A DNA stretch of 64,000 nucleotides from Leifsonia xyli subsp. cynodontis DSM 46306 (GTDB lineage Bacteria; Actinomycetota; Actinomycetes; Actinomycetales; Microbacteriaceae): positions 1,984,001 to 2,048,000 of the forward strand of contig NC_022438.1 of NCBI RefSeq assembly GCF_000470775.1, given 5' to 3'. The position numbers were made by a program, and so were the translations under genes. The number at the start of each line of letters is the position of its first letter. The stretch's first letter is position 1. The notes below the pieces were generated by a model. The model was not told the origin of the DNA. It was given only the letters and a program-made list of their open reading frames with translations, and did not search any database. Positions 16,901 to 29,545 of the stretch are shown piece after piece.

Positions 16901-17128
16901 AGGATTGTCGCCATCGCCGCGACCGCTCCTGCGCGCCAGTCAAAGCCCCCGAGTACAAGAAGCGCCTGAAACGTGTAGTCGACACCCAGATCCTAAGGCA
17001 ACGAAGGACGACTGTGCCAGAGGGATATTGGCCCGAAACGCCCACAGGCGCGCCCCGATCATCAGGCGTTCTCGTCGAGCGAGGGGAGGACAATGGGTTT
17101 GAACATTCCCATTGCCTTGCCCTCCCAG

Positions 17129-17202
<74 letters not shown>

Positions 17203-17456
17203 TTGCCGCCCCACCCAGGCACACCGCACCAAGCAAGGCAACTCCCCTATCCTAGCGTGCCGGCGAAGCCCACCGTGACCACTCCGGCCGTCGCGGGGCC
17301 TCGCCGGCGCGATGCCGGAGGCCACCTCCCGGCGAGGGTGCGCAGACGGGTCGAAGCCCCTCCCCCGGTGCGTCCTCGATGACGAGAGCCCGCGCCGCCG
17401 GGCGCTGCGATCGGGGAGGCCTCAGGTCTCCTCCGGGTGTTTCGAGGTCCCCTCGA
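17203..17456. other. Intergenic, nothing recognised
   Basis: About 250 bases between the tRNA and the membrane-protein stop. No open frame with protein-like composition and no clear hairpin or operator. Confidence 0.4.
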
Positions 17457-17903
17457 TCAGAGCGGGGACGCTCCGCGACGCTTCCGAACCGCCCCGTTCT
17501 CCCAGTGCCGTTCGTTCGCGCCGATCAGGCAGCAGGCGACCACGAGCGCGGCCATCGAACCGAGCGACCAGGACACCCACGGGGGCGCAGCCTCTCTGGC
17601 GAGCCAGTCGCCGCCCAGACCGGAGAGCACGAAGGCGACGGCGGCGATCAGGGCGAGCGCCGTCGGCAGGAGACCGATCCGGAAAGCGGCGGTGCGCTGG
17701 GTCCGCGACGCGATGACGGCGATCGCCAGGAGCAGGCCCAGTGTCCCGGCCACGAGCGCGATCGTCCCGGCGCCGGGAGAGGCAGGAGCGACCGCCTGGA
17801 TGCCGGCGCTCGCCGAAAGGATCGCTACGTACCAGAGCGGGGCGCTCAGGGATCGCTCCCGCTCGTCCTTCTCGCCGGTGACGTCAGAGTTGTCGCGTTT
17901 CAC
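17457..17903 (-). CDS. Small integral membrane protein, hypothetical
   Basis: 148 residues with four predicted membrane segments (LWYVAILSASAGIQAV, ALVAGTLGLLLAIAVIA, LLPTALALIAAVAFVLSGL, LGSMAALVVACCLIGA), a charged N-terminus and a basic C-terminus. The family is not recognised beyond an actinobacterial four-helix hypothetical. It starts with GTG 45 bases after der and may be its last co-transcribed partner. Confidence 0.7.
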   Translation of the reverse strand: MKRDNSDVTGEKDERERSLSAPLWYVAILSASAGIQAVAPASPGAGTIALVAGTLGLLLAIAVIASRTQRTAAFRIGLLPTALALIAAVAFVLSGLGGDWLAREAAPPWVSWSLGSMAALVVACCLIGANERHWENGAVRKRRGASPL

Positions 17904-17948
17904 AAGGAAAGACTATGTCAGACACTGCATATGAGAGCAGAAATTCCG

Positions 17949-19454
17949 CTAATGCTTCCGCTTCTCCCGCACCCGCATGTTCAGGACGATCGGCGTCCCC
18001 TCGAACCCGTACACCTCGCGCAGCCGGCGGATCACGTAGCGGCGGTAGCCGGGGTCCAGGAAGCCGGTCGTGAACACGACGAATGTCGGCGGGCGGCTCG
18101 TCGCCTGGGTGCCGAACAGGATGCGGGGCTGCTTGCCGCCGCGCACCGGGTGCGGGTGAGCGGACGTGAGCTCCGCGAGGAACGCGTTGAACTTGCCGGT
18201 CGGGATGCGGGTGTCCCACGACTCGAGCGCCTGTTCCAGCGCCGGCACGAGCTTCTCGAGGTGCCGGCCGGTGCGGGCCGAGATGTTGACGCGGGGTGCC
18301 CAGGAGACGTGGGCGAGATCCTGCTCGATCTCGCGTTCCAGGTAGCGGCGCCGTTCGTCGTCGAGGAGGTCCCACTTGTTGAAAGCGAGGACGAGCGCAC
18401 GGCCGGATTCGAGCACCAGGTCGATGATGCGCACGTCCTGCTCGCTGATCGGCTGCGAGACGTCGAGCACGACGACGGCCACCTCCGCCTTCTCGAGCGC
18501 GGCCGAGGTGCGCAGCGAGGCATAGAAGTCAGCGCCCTGCTGCAGGTGGACGCGGCGGCGGATGCCGGCGGTGTCGACGAAGCGCCACACCCTGCCGCCC
18601 AGCTCCACCTGCTCGTCCACCGGGTCCCGGGTGGTGCCGGCGAGTTCGTTGACGACGACGCGCTCCTCCCCCGCGGCCTTGTTCAGCAGCGAGGACTTGC
18701 CGACATTCGGCCGGCCGACGATCGCGACGCGGCGGGGACCGCCGATCTCCTGCCTGGCGACGGCGGAGACATCGGGCAGCGCCTTCAGGATCGTGTCGAG
18801 CAGGTCGGCGACGCCGCGGCCGTGCAGGGCGGAGACCGGATGCGGCTCCCCGAGACCGAGCGACCACAGCTCGGTCGCTGAGGGCTCCTGACGGGCGTCG
18901 TCCACTTTGTTGGCGGCGAGGAACACCGGCTTGTCGCTTTTGCGGAGCAAGCGCACGACGTGCTCGTCGGTGGAGGTCGCGCCGACCGTGGCGTCCACCA
19001 CGAACATCAAGGCGTCGGCCAGATCGATGGCCACCTCCGCCTGCGCGGCGACGGAGGCGTCGATGCCGCGCGCATCGGGCTCCCAGCCGCCGGTGTCCAC
19101 GACGGTGAAGCGACGTCCGTTCCACTCGGCCTGGTAGGAGACGCGGTCGCGGGTGACGCCCGGAGTGTCCTCCACGACAGCCTCGCGGCGACCCAGGATG
19201 CGGTTGACGAGCGCAGACTTGCCCACGTTGGGGCGGCCGACGATCGCGAGCACCGGCAGCGCGGGGAGGAAGGCGATCGCGTCGGCGTCCTCGCCGGCCA
19301 CCTCCAGCAGATCGAGATCGGCGTCGTCCAGCTCGTAGTCGTCCAGGCCGCTGCGCAGCGCGACGGCGCGCTGAAGGGCGAGGTCGTCGTCTATTCCGGC
19401 CAGGCGCTCGACGAGGTCGTCGGCGCCGGTGGGCTCGTTCTCGATGTCAGACAT
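17949..19454 (-). CDS. der: Ribosome-assembly GTPase Der (EngA)
   Basis: 501 residues with two tandem G domains: the first [27 protein letters not shown] and NKVD; the second [29 protein letters not shown] and FNKWDL. The C-terminal KH-like domain ([28 protein letters not shown] basic segment) follows. Der acts in maturation of the 50S subunit. An acidic N-terminal extension (about 60 residues) is usual for actinobacteria. The ATG overlaps the cmk stop by eight bases. Confidence 0.97.
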   Translation of the reverse strand: MSDIENEPTGADDLVERLAGIDDDLALQRAVALRSGLDDYELDDADLDLLEVAGEDADAIAFLPALPVLAIVGRPNVGKSALVNRILGRREAVVEDTPGVTRDRVSYQAEWNGRRFTVVDTGGWEPDARGIDASVAAQAEVAIDLADALMFVVDATVGATSTDEHVVRLLRKSDKPVFLAANKVDDARQEPSATELWSLGLGEPHPVSALHGRGVADLLDTILKALPDVSAVARQEIGGPRRVAIVGRPNVGKSSLLNKAAGEERVVVNELAGTTRDPVDEQVELGGRVWRFVDTAGIRRRVHLQQGADFYASLRTSAALEKAEVAVVVLDVSQPISEQDVRIIDLVLESGRALVLAFNKWDLLDDERRRYLEREIEQDLAHVSWAPRVNISARTGRHLEKLVPALEQALESWDTRIPTGKFNAFLAELTSAHPHPVRGGKQPRILFGTQATSRPPTFVVFTTGFLDPGYRRYVIRRLREVYGFEGTPIVLNMRVREKRKH

Positions 19455-20130
19455 GGGTCTCTTTCTGCACGACCGCTATGACCGCGTCGACGGTCTGGTC
19501 GAAGTCCAGTTCGGTGGAGTCGACGGTGGTGACGCCCTCCGCAGCGTTCATGAAGTCCACGACGCGCGAGTCTGCCGCGTCGCGCTTGCGCAGAGCCTCC
19601 CCGACGTGGGCGGCGGAATGCCCGGTCAGCTCTGCGGAACGCCTGTTCATTCTAACGGCTTCGTCGGCGGTGAGCAGGATGCGGACCGGGGCATCCGGGC
19701 AGACCACCGTCGTGATGTCCCGGCCTTCGACCACGATCCCGGCCTTCCCGCTGCGTGCGATGATCCCGCGGAAGAGCTGTGTGAGGAAGGCGCGCACTTG
19801 CGGAACGCGCGCGATCGCACTGACGATGGCGGTGACGCGCGGCTCCCGGATGGCTTCGGTCACATCGCGCTCGCCCACGAGGACACGGTACGTGTCCGGG
19901 TCCGTCCCGATCCGGTAGTCGAAATCGGGCATGGAGGCGATGACGACGGCCGCATCGGTCGGGTCGAGACCGCGCTCCACGACGTACCAGCCGAGCGCGC
20001 GATAGGCGGCTCCGGTGTCCAGATAGGCCCAGCCGAGACGGCCGGCGACCGCCTTCGAGATGGAGGATTTTCCGCTTCCGGCGGGCCCATCGACGGCCAG
20101 CACCACGGGCGGGGTGGCGGGTTCGGTCAT
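19447..20130 (-). CDS. cmk: Cytidylate kinase
   Basis: 227 residues. P-loop [14 protein letters not shown], then [12 protein letters not shown], the CMP-binding region [19 protein letters not shown], and the LID with RR (MNRRSAEL). It phosphorylates CMP and dCMP with ATP. Its start overlaps tyrA and its end overlaps der by eight bases, as in the conserved tyrA-cmk-der order. Confidence 0.96.
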   Translation of the reverse strand: MTEPATPPVVLAVDGPAGSGKSSISKAVAGRLGWAYLDTGAAYRALGWYVVERGLDPTDAAVVIASMPDFDYRIGTDPDTYRVLVGERDVTEAIREPRVTAIVSAIARVPQVRAFLTQLFRGIIARSGKAGIVVEGRDITTVVCPDAPVRILLTADEAVRMNRRSAELTGHSAAHVGEALRKRDAADSRVVDFMNAAEGVTTVDSTELDFDQTVDAVIAVVQKETHV

Positions 20131-21215
20131 CCGGCGATCCTCCAGCCCCGGTCGGTCAGGTCGTTCACGGTGCGGTGCAGCGCCTCGGGCAGCACCGCGA
20201 TCTCGGCGAGGCCGAACGGCGCACCCGGCGAGTGCTCCAGGCGCAGATCCTCCAGGTTCACATTCAGTTCCCCCAGTTCGTGCAGCAGCCGGGCCAGCTC
20301 GCCGGGCCGGTCCTCCACCATCACGGTCAGGCTCGCGAACCGCTTGTCCTGCCCGTGCTTGCCCGGCAGGCGGGAGACACCGGCGTTGCCCCCGGCGATC
20401 TCCTCGGCGATGATCCGGCGCGAACCGGGTGCGTCCACATCGTCCAGCGCGACGAGGACACGGTCGAGGTCGTCCCGGTAGGAGCGCAGGATCTCCACGA
20501 TCGCCGGAGCGTTCGCCTCGAGGATCTGCACCCACAGCTCCGGTTCGCTGCCCGCGATGCGCGTCACATCCCGCACGCCCTGACCGGCCAGCCCGAGGGC
20601 TGTGTCCGTGGAACCGGAGAGCCGCTTCGCCATCAGCGACGAGACGATCTGAGGAGCGTGCGAAACGAGGGCGACAGCGGCGTCGTGCTCGGCGGCCCCC
20701 AGCTCGATCGGCGTCGCGCCAAGATCCAGGATCAGCGCCTCCACCAGGCTGACGGCCGTGCGGGGGTTCTCCGGCCGCACCGCGACCGCCCAGGGCCGCC
20801 CGACGAAGAGATCCGCTCTGGCCGCGCTGGGCCCGCCCTTCTCGCGGCCGGCGAGTGGATGCGATCCCACATAACGGCTGAGGTCCGCGCCGCCCCGCTC
20901 CAGCTCGGCGAGCGGCGCGACTTTGACACTGGCCACATCCGTCACGATCGCACCGGGATGCGCAGCCAGCTCCACTGCGACGACCCGGGCGACCAGGTCC
21001 GGCGGCACCGCCACCACGACCAGCGCGGGCTCGGCGCCGCCGTCGTCCGGCCGCCCCGCGCCGTAATCGGCGGCGAGGCGGAGATGGGCGGGCGAGGCAT
21101 CGGCGAGCAGCACATCCACCCCCCGGGCGCGGAGCCCGAGGCCGATGGAGGCGCCGAGCAGCCCCGTCCCGACGACGCGGACGGGTCCGGCGAGGCGGGA
21201 GGCGGTTTCGGTCAC
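20127..21215 (-). CDS. tyrA: Prephenate dehydrogenase with C-terminal ACT-like domain
   Basis: 362 residues. Rossmann motif [17 protein letters not shown], the prephenate-binding region [15 protein letters not shown], then [15 protein letters not shown] and the helical dimer domain. The last 70 residues ([19 protein letters not shown]) form an ACT-type regulatory domain, probably binding tyrosine. It makes 4-hydroxyphenylpyruvate from prephenate. A nested repeat fills the gap upstream. Confidence 0.93.
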   Translation of the reverse strand: MTETASRLAGPVRVVGTGLLGASIGLGLRARGVDVLLADASPAHLRLAADYGAGRPDDGGAEPALVVVAVPPDLVARVVAVELAAHPGAIVTDVASVKVAPLAELERGGADLSRYVGSHPLAGREKGGPSAARADLFVGRPWAVAVRPENPRTAVSLVEALILDLGATPIELGAAEHDAAVALVSHAPQIVSSLMAKRLSGSTDTALGLAGQGVRDVTRIAGSEPELWVQILEANAPAIVEILRSYRDDLDRVLVALDDVDAPGSRRIIAEEIAGGNAGVSRLPGKHGQDKRFASLTVMVEDRPGELARLLHELGELNVNLEDLRLEHSPGAPFGLAEIAVLPEALHRTVNDLTDRGWRIAG

Positions 21216-21256
21216 GGATCAACCTTAGCCAGCGCCGAGGCCGCCCCGGACCTCGC

Positions 21257-21450
21257 CGCCGGAAACGGAGGAGAACCCGGCCATTTCGCACCGAACGTCC
21301 TCCCTTCCCTGCGTTTCAGCGGGATGTCGAGACGATCTCCTCCGTTCCCGACAACGTTGGAAACGGAGGAGATCGTGCCGGAAACCGGCGGAAACGCAGG
21401 GAAGGGAGGAGATCGGGGCTGATTCTGCGGGGAAGTCCTGCGTTTGCAAC
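21257..21450. repeat. Nested palindromic repeat cluster
   Basis: Six related units around a core AAACGSAGG(R)A. The inner pair GATCTCCTCCGTTCCC (21334-21349) and GGAAACGGAGGAGATCG (21359-21375) form a near-perfect 16-bp hairpin. The outer pair CCTCCCTTCCCTGCGTTT (21299-21316) and AAACGCAGGGAAGGGAGG (about 21392-21409) form a second stem around it. Further half-units are GGAAACGGAGGAG at 21261 and TCCTGCGTTTGC at about 21437. The same motif recurs at 44708-44800. Confidence 0.7.
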
Positions 21451-21481
21451 AGGGTCTCGGGAGGCAGGGGCGGGCAGGGGG

Positions 21482-22231
21482 CTAGGGCTCGCCTTCGCGG
21501 GAGATGGTCAGCAGCGACCCCAGCTCGGCTTTGGTCAGATCGCGGAGGGCGCCGGCCTTCAGCATCCCGAGGCGCAACGGCCCGAACTGACGGCGGACCA
21601 GCTCCACGACGGGGTGCCCGACCTCGGCCAGCATCCGGCGCACGATGCGGTTCCGCCCCGAGTGCAGCGTCACCTCCACCAGGCTGCCGCCGCCCGGGTC
21701 CGACTGCAGCAGCTTCGCCCTGTCCGCCGCGATGGGTCCGTCTTCCAGCTCGACCCCGCGGGTGAGCCGGGCGATCGTCTGCGGTGTGACGGCTCCGCGC
21801 ACGCGGGCGATGTACGTCTTCGTCACGCCGAAGCGGGGATGCGCGAGGACGTGGGCCAGCTCGCCGTCGTTGGTCAGGATGAGCAGGCCCGAGGTCTCCG
21901 CGTCCAGCCGGCCGACGTTGAAGAGACGCTCCGGGTAGCCGGCGACGAACCGGGAGAGGTCGGGACGGCCCTGCTCGTCGCGCAGGGAGCTGACGATCCC
22001 GACCGGCTTGTTGAGCATGACGTAGCGCCGGGTGGTGTCGAGCTGGACCGCGGTGCCGTCCACGGCGACGCGGTCGACGACGGGATCGACGCGGCGGCCG
22101 AGCTCGGTGACCACCGTCCCATTGACGGAGACACGCCCCGCGACGATCAGCTCCTCCGAGACGCGGCGGGAGGCGACGCCAGCGGCGGCCATCACTTTCT
22201 GGAGGCGCTCGCCCTGTGGCTCAGCGGACAT
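21482..22231 (-). CDS. rluB: 23S rRNA pseudouridine synthase (RluB/RsuA family)
   Basis: 249 residues. An N-terminal S4 domain (ERLQKVMAAAGVASRRVSEE, GRVSVNG) is followed by the RsuA-type catalytic domain with NVGRLDAETSGLLILTNDG (catalytic Asp) and LHSGRNRIVRRMLAEVGHPV. It isomerises a uridine in 23S rRNA. The ATG overlaps the scpB stop by 11 bases, matching the conserved scpA-scpB-rluB order. Confidence 0.93.
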   Translation of the reverse strand: MSAEPQGERLQKVMAAAGVASRRVSEELIVAGRVSVNGTVVTELGRRVDPVVDRVAVDGTAVQLDTTRRYVMLNKPVGIVSSLRDEQGRPDLSRFVAGYPERLFNVGRLDAETSGLLILTNDGELAHVLAHPRFGVTKTYIARVRGAVTPQTIARLTRGVELEDGPIAADRAKLLQSDPGGGSLVEVTLHSGRNRIVRRMLAEVGHPVVELVRRQFGPLRLGMLKAGALRDLTKAELGSLLTISREGEP

Positions 22232-22835
22232 CGTCGAATCCTTCCGCCCCGTCCGCGAGCAGCGGGGAGATCTTGGGCAGTTCCTCGACCGAGTTGACGC
22301 CGAGCTGAGTGAGGAGGAGGTCGGTCGTGCCGTAGTTGATGGCGCCGGTCTCGCTGTCCGTGAACAGCTCGGTGATGAGGCCGCGACCGAGAAGAGTCCG
22401 GACGACCGAGTCCACATTGACGGCGCGGATGGAGGCGATCGCACCGCGGCTGATCGGCTGCTTGTACGCGATCACCGCGAGGGTCTCCAGGGCCGCCTGC
22501 GACAGCCGGGTCGGGTTCTGCTGCAGCACGTACCCCGAGACCACCGCGTCGAACTCCGCCCGGACGTAAACCCGCCAGCCGCCGCCGACCTCGCGCAGCT
22601 CGAAACCGCGGCGCACCCGGGGGCGCCCCTCCGCGTCCGGCGAGCCGTCGAAGTCGGCGGCCAGAGCGTCCACCGCCTGCCGCACGCGCTTCACCGGCGC
22701 GCCCACGGCGGTCGCGAGCGTGACGAGGCTCATCGGCTCGTCGGCGACCATCAGAATGGCCTCCAGCGCCCGCTCGATCCGCTCGTCCTCCACCGCCACC
22801 GGCTGCAATTCGGTCTCGGTCCCGTCAACCGTCAT
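22221..22835 (-). CDS. scpB: Segregation and condensation protein B
   Basis: 204 residues. The tandem winged-helix pattern of ScpB is seen in EAILMVADEPMSLVTLATAV and LETLAVIAYKQPISRGAIAS, then VDSVVRTLLGRGLI and YGTTDLLLTQLGV. It is the dimeric kleisin partner of ScpA in the SMC condensin. Translationally coupled to scpA upstream (11-base overlap). Confidence 0.95.
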   Translation of the reverse strand: MTVDGTETELQPVAVEDERIERALEAILMVADEPMSLVTLATAVGAPVKRVRQAVDALAADFDGSPDAEGRPRVRRGFELREVGGGWRVYVRAEFDAVVSGYVLQQNPTRLSQAALETLAVIAYKQPISRGAIASIRAVNVDSVVRTLLGRGLITELFTDSETGAINYGTTDLLLTQLGVNSVEELPKISPLLADGAEGFDDVR

Positions 22836-23664
22836 AGTCCGCTCCCAGATTCGTCAGGCTCTCCTCCGACCAGTGCTCCGCCGTCCAGCGCAGCGTCAGC
22901 TCGCCGAGCGGCTCCAGCTGTTCGAAGGCGATGGCCGCGTGGCGATACAGTTCGAGCACCGCGAGGAAGCGCGCGATCACCACGCCCTTCTGCTCGCTCC
23001 CGGCCACCAGCTGACGGAACGACATCGGTTCGCCGCGGCGCAGCATCCCGACGACGAGGGCCGCCTGCTCACGGATGCTGACAAGCGGCGCGTGCAGGTG
23101 GTCGAGGCCGACAGCCGGGATCTCGCGCGGCGTCATCGCCACCGTCGCGAGGGCCGCGAAATCCTCCAGGCTCAGCGTCCACACCAGCTCCGGCGTACGC
23201 TGCCGGTACTTGTCCTCGAGGCGGACCGTCCGCGCGTGGCGGATCGACTCCGCCTCCAACCGCTCGGAGAACCACTCCGACGCTTCCTTGAACGCCCGAT
23301 ACTGCAGCAGCCGCGCGAACAGCAGATCGCGCGCTTCCAGCAGCGCGACATCCTCGGCGTCGACCAGCTCGCCCTGCGGCAGGAGCCCCGCGACCTTCAG
23401 ATCCAGCAAGGTCGCGGCGACGAGCAGGAACTCGCTCGCCTCATCCAGGCTCTCGTCGGCATCGAGCTCGCGGAGGTAGGCGATGAACTCGTCGGTCACC
23501 GTACTCAGGGAGATCTCGGTGATGTCGAGCTCGTGCTTGGCGATCAGCGAGAGCAGGAGATCGAACGGCCCCTCGAAAGCGCCGACGGCGACGCGGAAGC
23601 CCGCGGACTCCGCCTCGGCGAGCGAACCGTCGCCGCGCTGGCCCCCGTCAGGCGACGGCGCCAC
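22825..23664 (-). CDS. scpA: Segregation and condensation protein A (kleisin)
   Basis: 279 residues. The N-terminal SMC-neck-binding region FEGPFDLLLSLIAKHELDIT and ITEISL.TVTDEFI is followed by EFLLVAATLLDLKVAGLLP and the C-terminal winged helix (RFLAVLELYRHAAIAFEQ). It bridges SMC heads and ScpB. The GTG start overlaps the parA-like gene by 17 bases. Confidence 0.95.
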   Translation of the reverse strand: MAPSPDGGQRGDGSLAEAESAGFRVAVGAFEGPFDLLLSLIAKHELDITEISLSTVTDEFIAYLRELDADESLDEASEFLLVAATLLDLKVAGLLPQGELVDAEDVALLEARDLLFARLLQYRAFKEASEWFSERLEAESIRHARTVRLEDKYRQRTPELVWTLSLEDFAALATVAMTPREIPAVGLDHLHAPLVSIREQAALVVGMLRRGEPMSFRQLVAGSEQKGVVIARFLAVLELYRHAAIAFEQLEPLGELTLRWTAEHWSEESLTNLGADYDG

Positions 23665-24547
23665 GGAAGATCAGCTCGCGGGCGAGTTGACGGTACGCCT
23701 CCGCGGCGGCGTGCTCCGGCGCGAACTGCGTGATCGGGCTCGCCGCGACCGAGGCGTCCGGGAACTTGACCGTGCGCGAGATGACGGTCTCGAGCACCCG
23801 GTCGCCGAAGGCGTCCGCCACGCGGTCGAGCACCTCGCGCGAGTGCAGCGTGCGCGAGTCGTACATGGTGGCCAGGATGCCGTCCAGCCCGATCGCCGGG
23901 TTCAGCCGCTCACGCACTTTGTCGATCGTCTCGATCAGCAGCGCGACGCCGCGCAGCGCGAAGTACTCGCACTCCAGCGGGATGAGCACGCCGTGACTCG
24001 CGGTCAGCGCGTTGACGGTGAGGATGCCGAGCGAGGGCTGGCAGTCGATCAGGATGACGTCGTACTCCCCGCTGACCTTCCGCAGCACACTCGCCAGAAT
24101 CTGCTCGCGCGCGACCTCGTTGACGAGATGAACCTCCGCCGCCGACAGGTCGATGTTCGCCGGGATAATGTCGAGGCCCGGCACGCTCGTCGTCTGGACC
24201 GCCTCGCGGACATCGGCGTTCCGGTTCAGGAGCAGGTCGTAGATCGTGGTGACATCGTGCGTCTTCGCACCGAGCCCCGCCGACAGCGCCCCCTGCGGGT
24301 CGAAATCCACCGCGAGCACCCTGCGCCCGTACTCGGCCAGCGCCGCCCCGAGATTGATGCTCGTCGTCGTCTTGCCGACGCCGCCCTTCTGGTTGCACAG
24401 CGCGACGATCTTGGCAGGGCCGTGCTGCTTCAACGCACCCGGGGCCGGAAAAGAGCGCAACGGCCGGCCGGTGGGCCCGAGCGGAGCCGTGAGAGCGGGA
24501 TCGTCCATCCCCGGCAGCTCGGTCCTGACCTCGTCGTTGCGCGTCAC
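23648..24547 (-). CDS. ParA-family chromosome-partitioning ATPase
   Basis: 299 residues. Deviant Walker A motif CNQKGGVGKTTTSINL, Walker B VILIDCQPSLG, and the ParA segment ANIDLSAAEVHLVNE. No ParB is next to it, as is normal for this second, orphan ParA that travels with scpA-scpB in actinobacteria. The GTG at 24547 has GAGGA at eight bases; a later ATG (about 32 residues in) is weaker. A hairpin-like ACCCC/GGGGT pair sits in the 146-base gap upstream. Confidence 0.92.
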   Translation of the reverse strand: MTRNDEVRTELPGMDDPALTAPLGPTGRPLRSFPAPGALKQHGPAKIVALCNQKGGVGKTTTSINLGAALAEYGRRVLAVDFDPQGALSAGLGAKTHDVTTIYDLLLNRNADVREAVQTTSVPGLDIIPANIDLSAAEVHLVNEVAREQILASVLRKVSGEYDVILIDCQPSLGILTVNALTASHGVLIPLECEYFALRGVALLIETIDKVRERLNPAIGLDGILATMYDSRTLHSREVLDRVADAFGDRVLETVISRTVKFPDASVAASPITQFAPEHAAAEAYRQLARELIFRGAVA

Positions 24548-24693
24548 CTGGATGTTCCTCGTCCCTGCCTCGTGCGGCCCTCGTCCGGCGTGTTCAAGGG
24601 GACAGTCTAGCCGCGCCCACCCCCGACCGTGGGGTGAGACGACGGCGGGTTGTGGGGCGGACAGTGTGCGGCGTTCCGCCCCGAGCCCGGTGT

Positions 24694-25595
24694 CTACCGC
24701 GCCCGCGGATGCGCCGCAACGTACACATCCCGCAGTGTGTCCGCCGTCACCAGCGTGTAGAGCTGCGTCGTCGCCACCGACGAGTGCCCGAGCAGTTCCT
24801 GCACCACGCGGACGTCCGCACCGCCCGCCAGCAAGTGCGTCGCGAACGAGTGCCGCAGTGTGTGGGGCGACACCTCGATCCCGAGGCGGGCCTTCTCGGC
24901 GGCGGATCGGATGATCAGCCAGGCGTTCTGGCGGGAGAGGCGTGCGCCGCGCATCCCGAGGAAGAGCGCCGGGGTCGACCGGCCGCGTGCCGAGAGCGCA
25001 GGGCGGACTCGCACCAGATACGCGGCGACGGCGGCCCGCGCGTAGGAGCCCAGCGGCACGATGCGCTGTTTCGCCCCTTTGCCGGTCAGGCGCACGACAT
25101 CGGTGTCCAGCACGTCGTCCACGTTGAGAGCGACCGCCTCGCTCACACGGGCGCCCGTCGCGTAGAGAAGTTCCAGCAGGGCTTTGTCGCGCAGGTCGGC
25201 GAGGTCGTCGCCGTCCGTCGCGGCGAGCAGGGCGGCGACCTGGTCGACGCTGATGGCCTTGGGCAGGCGGCTGGGCAGTTTGGGCGGGCGGAGGTCGCGG
25301 GCGGCATCCACCGTCACGCGACCCTCCTCGAAGAGGAAACGGTGGAAGCCGCGGACCGTCGACAGCATCCGGGCGAGGGAGGACGCGGTGAGCGGCGATT
25401 CGTCGCGCGTCGCGAGGTGCTGGAGGTACGCGGAGACGGTCGCGGGGGTGACCGCGGCTGTCTGCGTCACCTGCTCCGCGGTCAACCACCCCGCGTACAC
25501 CGCGAGATCGCGGCGGTAGGCCGCGACGGTGTTGGCGGAGAGGCCGCGCTCGATCGCCACATGCCGGAGGTAGGCGTCGACGTCGGCCGGGACGG

Positions 25596-25599
<4 letters not shown>
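24694..25599 (-). CDS. xerD: Tyrosine recombinase XerD
   Basis: 301 residues. The N-terminal SAM-like core-binding domain has YLRHVAIERGLSANTVAAYR. The catalytic residues are Arg in ATGARVSEAVAL, Lys in TGKGAKQRIVPL, HTLRHSFATH, the His in LGHSSVATTQ and the Tyr of QLYT. With XerC it resolves chromosome dimers at dif. The ATG overlaps the NUDIX stop. Neighbours pyrG-NUDIX-xerD-parA-scpA are the classic order. Confidence 0.95.
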
Positions 25600-28677
<3,078 letters not shown>

Positions 28678-28701
28678 GACCGCACAGACCCGAACACCAG
28701 C

Positions 28702-28707
28702 CCTAGC
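28702..28707. repeat. 6-bp target duplication of IS copy 2 (left)
   Basis: CCTAGC here is repeated exactly at 29540-29545 on the other side of the IS. It fits the NCTAGN target known for IS481 elements. Confidence 0.9.
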
Positions 28708-29428
28708 TGTGTTTCTCAGGGACGTTGGTCAATCTGCTGATGGGTGGCTGGCTGCCGATGGCGGTGTGGGGCCTGTGGTGATTGTAGGAGTGCAGCCAGG
28801 CCGGGAGTGCGTTGCGGCGGGCTGATTCGGAGTTGTAGTGCCGGGCGTATGCCCAGCCGTCGGCGAACGCTGTGCCGGTGATCATGTCGCCGGTGATCCC
28901 GTGTTTCCCGGTCCGCTTCGCGGTGATGGCCTTGTTCCGCTCTCCCTGGAGACGTCCGACGTAGCGCCAGCCGCCACCGTCGGGGATGTTGCCGAGTTTC
29001 TTGATGTCGACGTGGATCATCGATCCGGGATGCTCGTGCTCGTAGCGGCGGGCGGGTTCGCCGGTGCGGACGTCGACGTGGCTGGGCCGATTGATCCGGC
29101 ACCGGGAGAGGACCGTGTGAACGGTCGAGGCGGGCATGCCGAGCTGGGCGCCGATACCGACTGGTCCCAGCCGCTTCTTCCACCGCAGATGCACGACCTT
29201 GCGGACCAGTCTTCGCGGGGTCTTGTTCGGGCTGTGATGCGGCCGTGACGAACGGTCCAGCATTCCCGCCTCGCCCATCTCCACGTAACGACGAGCCCAT
29301 CGGTCCGCGGTGCGTCAGGACACTCGGAAGTAGGTCGCCGCCGCAGCAACGGACCAGCCGTCGTCGACGACTTGGCGGGCCAGGCGGAGGCATTCGCGAG
29401 GAGTCAAAGCAGCATTAGCGTGGGTCAC
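28703..29428 (-). pseudogene. IS481 transposase, TGA-interrupted and DDE-deleted (copy 2)
   Basis: GTG start at 29428, the same TGA at codon 38 (29315-29317), and an in-frame loss of 91 codons that removes the second and third catalytic segments (VIDDHSR, SDNGSAYRS and ERFHR). HVDIKKLGN and the C-terminus remain. It cannot be an active transposase, yet the element keeps both ends and could be moved in trans. The stop TAG lies in the target duplication. Confidence 0.88.
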
Positions 29429-29539
29429 GAGGACCTCCTAAGTCATCGAGTGCGGGGAAACTAGACAGCCCCACTCTCGACCGGGAGGTCCTCACCCATC
29501 TATCGCGTCACACCTCAACCAACGTCCCTGAGCAGCACA
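28708..29539 (-). mobile_element. IS481-family insertion sequence, copy 2 (832 bp, internally deleted)
   Basis: Same ends as copies 1 and 3, flanked by perfect CCTAGC duplications. It lacks 273 bp present in copy 1 (12176-12448); the junction GGCGA|ACGCTG falls on a CGA shared by both break points. The deletion is in frame (91 codons). Otherwise it is almost identical to copies 1 and 3, so it is recent. Confidence 0.93.
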
Positions 29540-29545
29540 CCTAGC

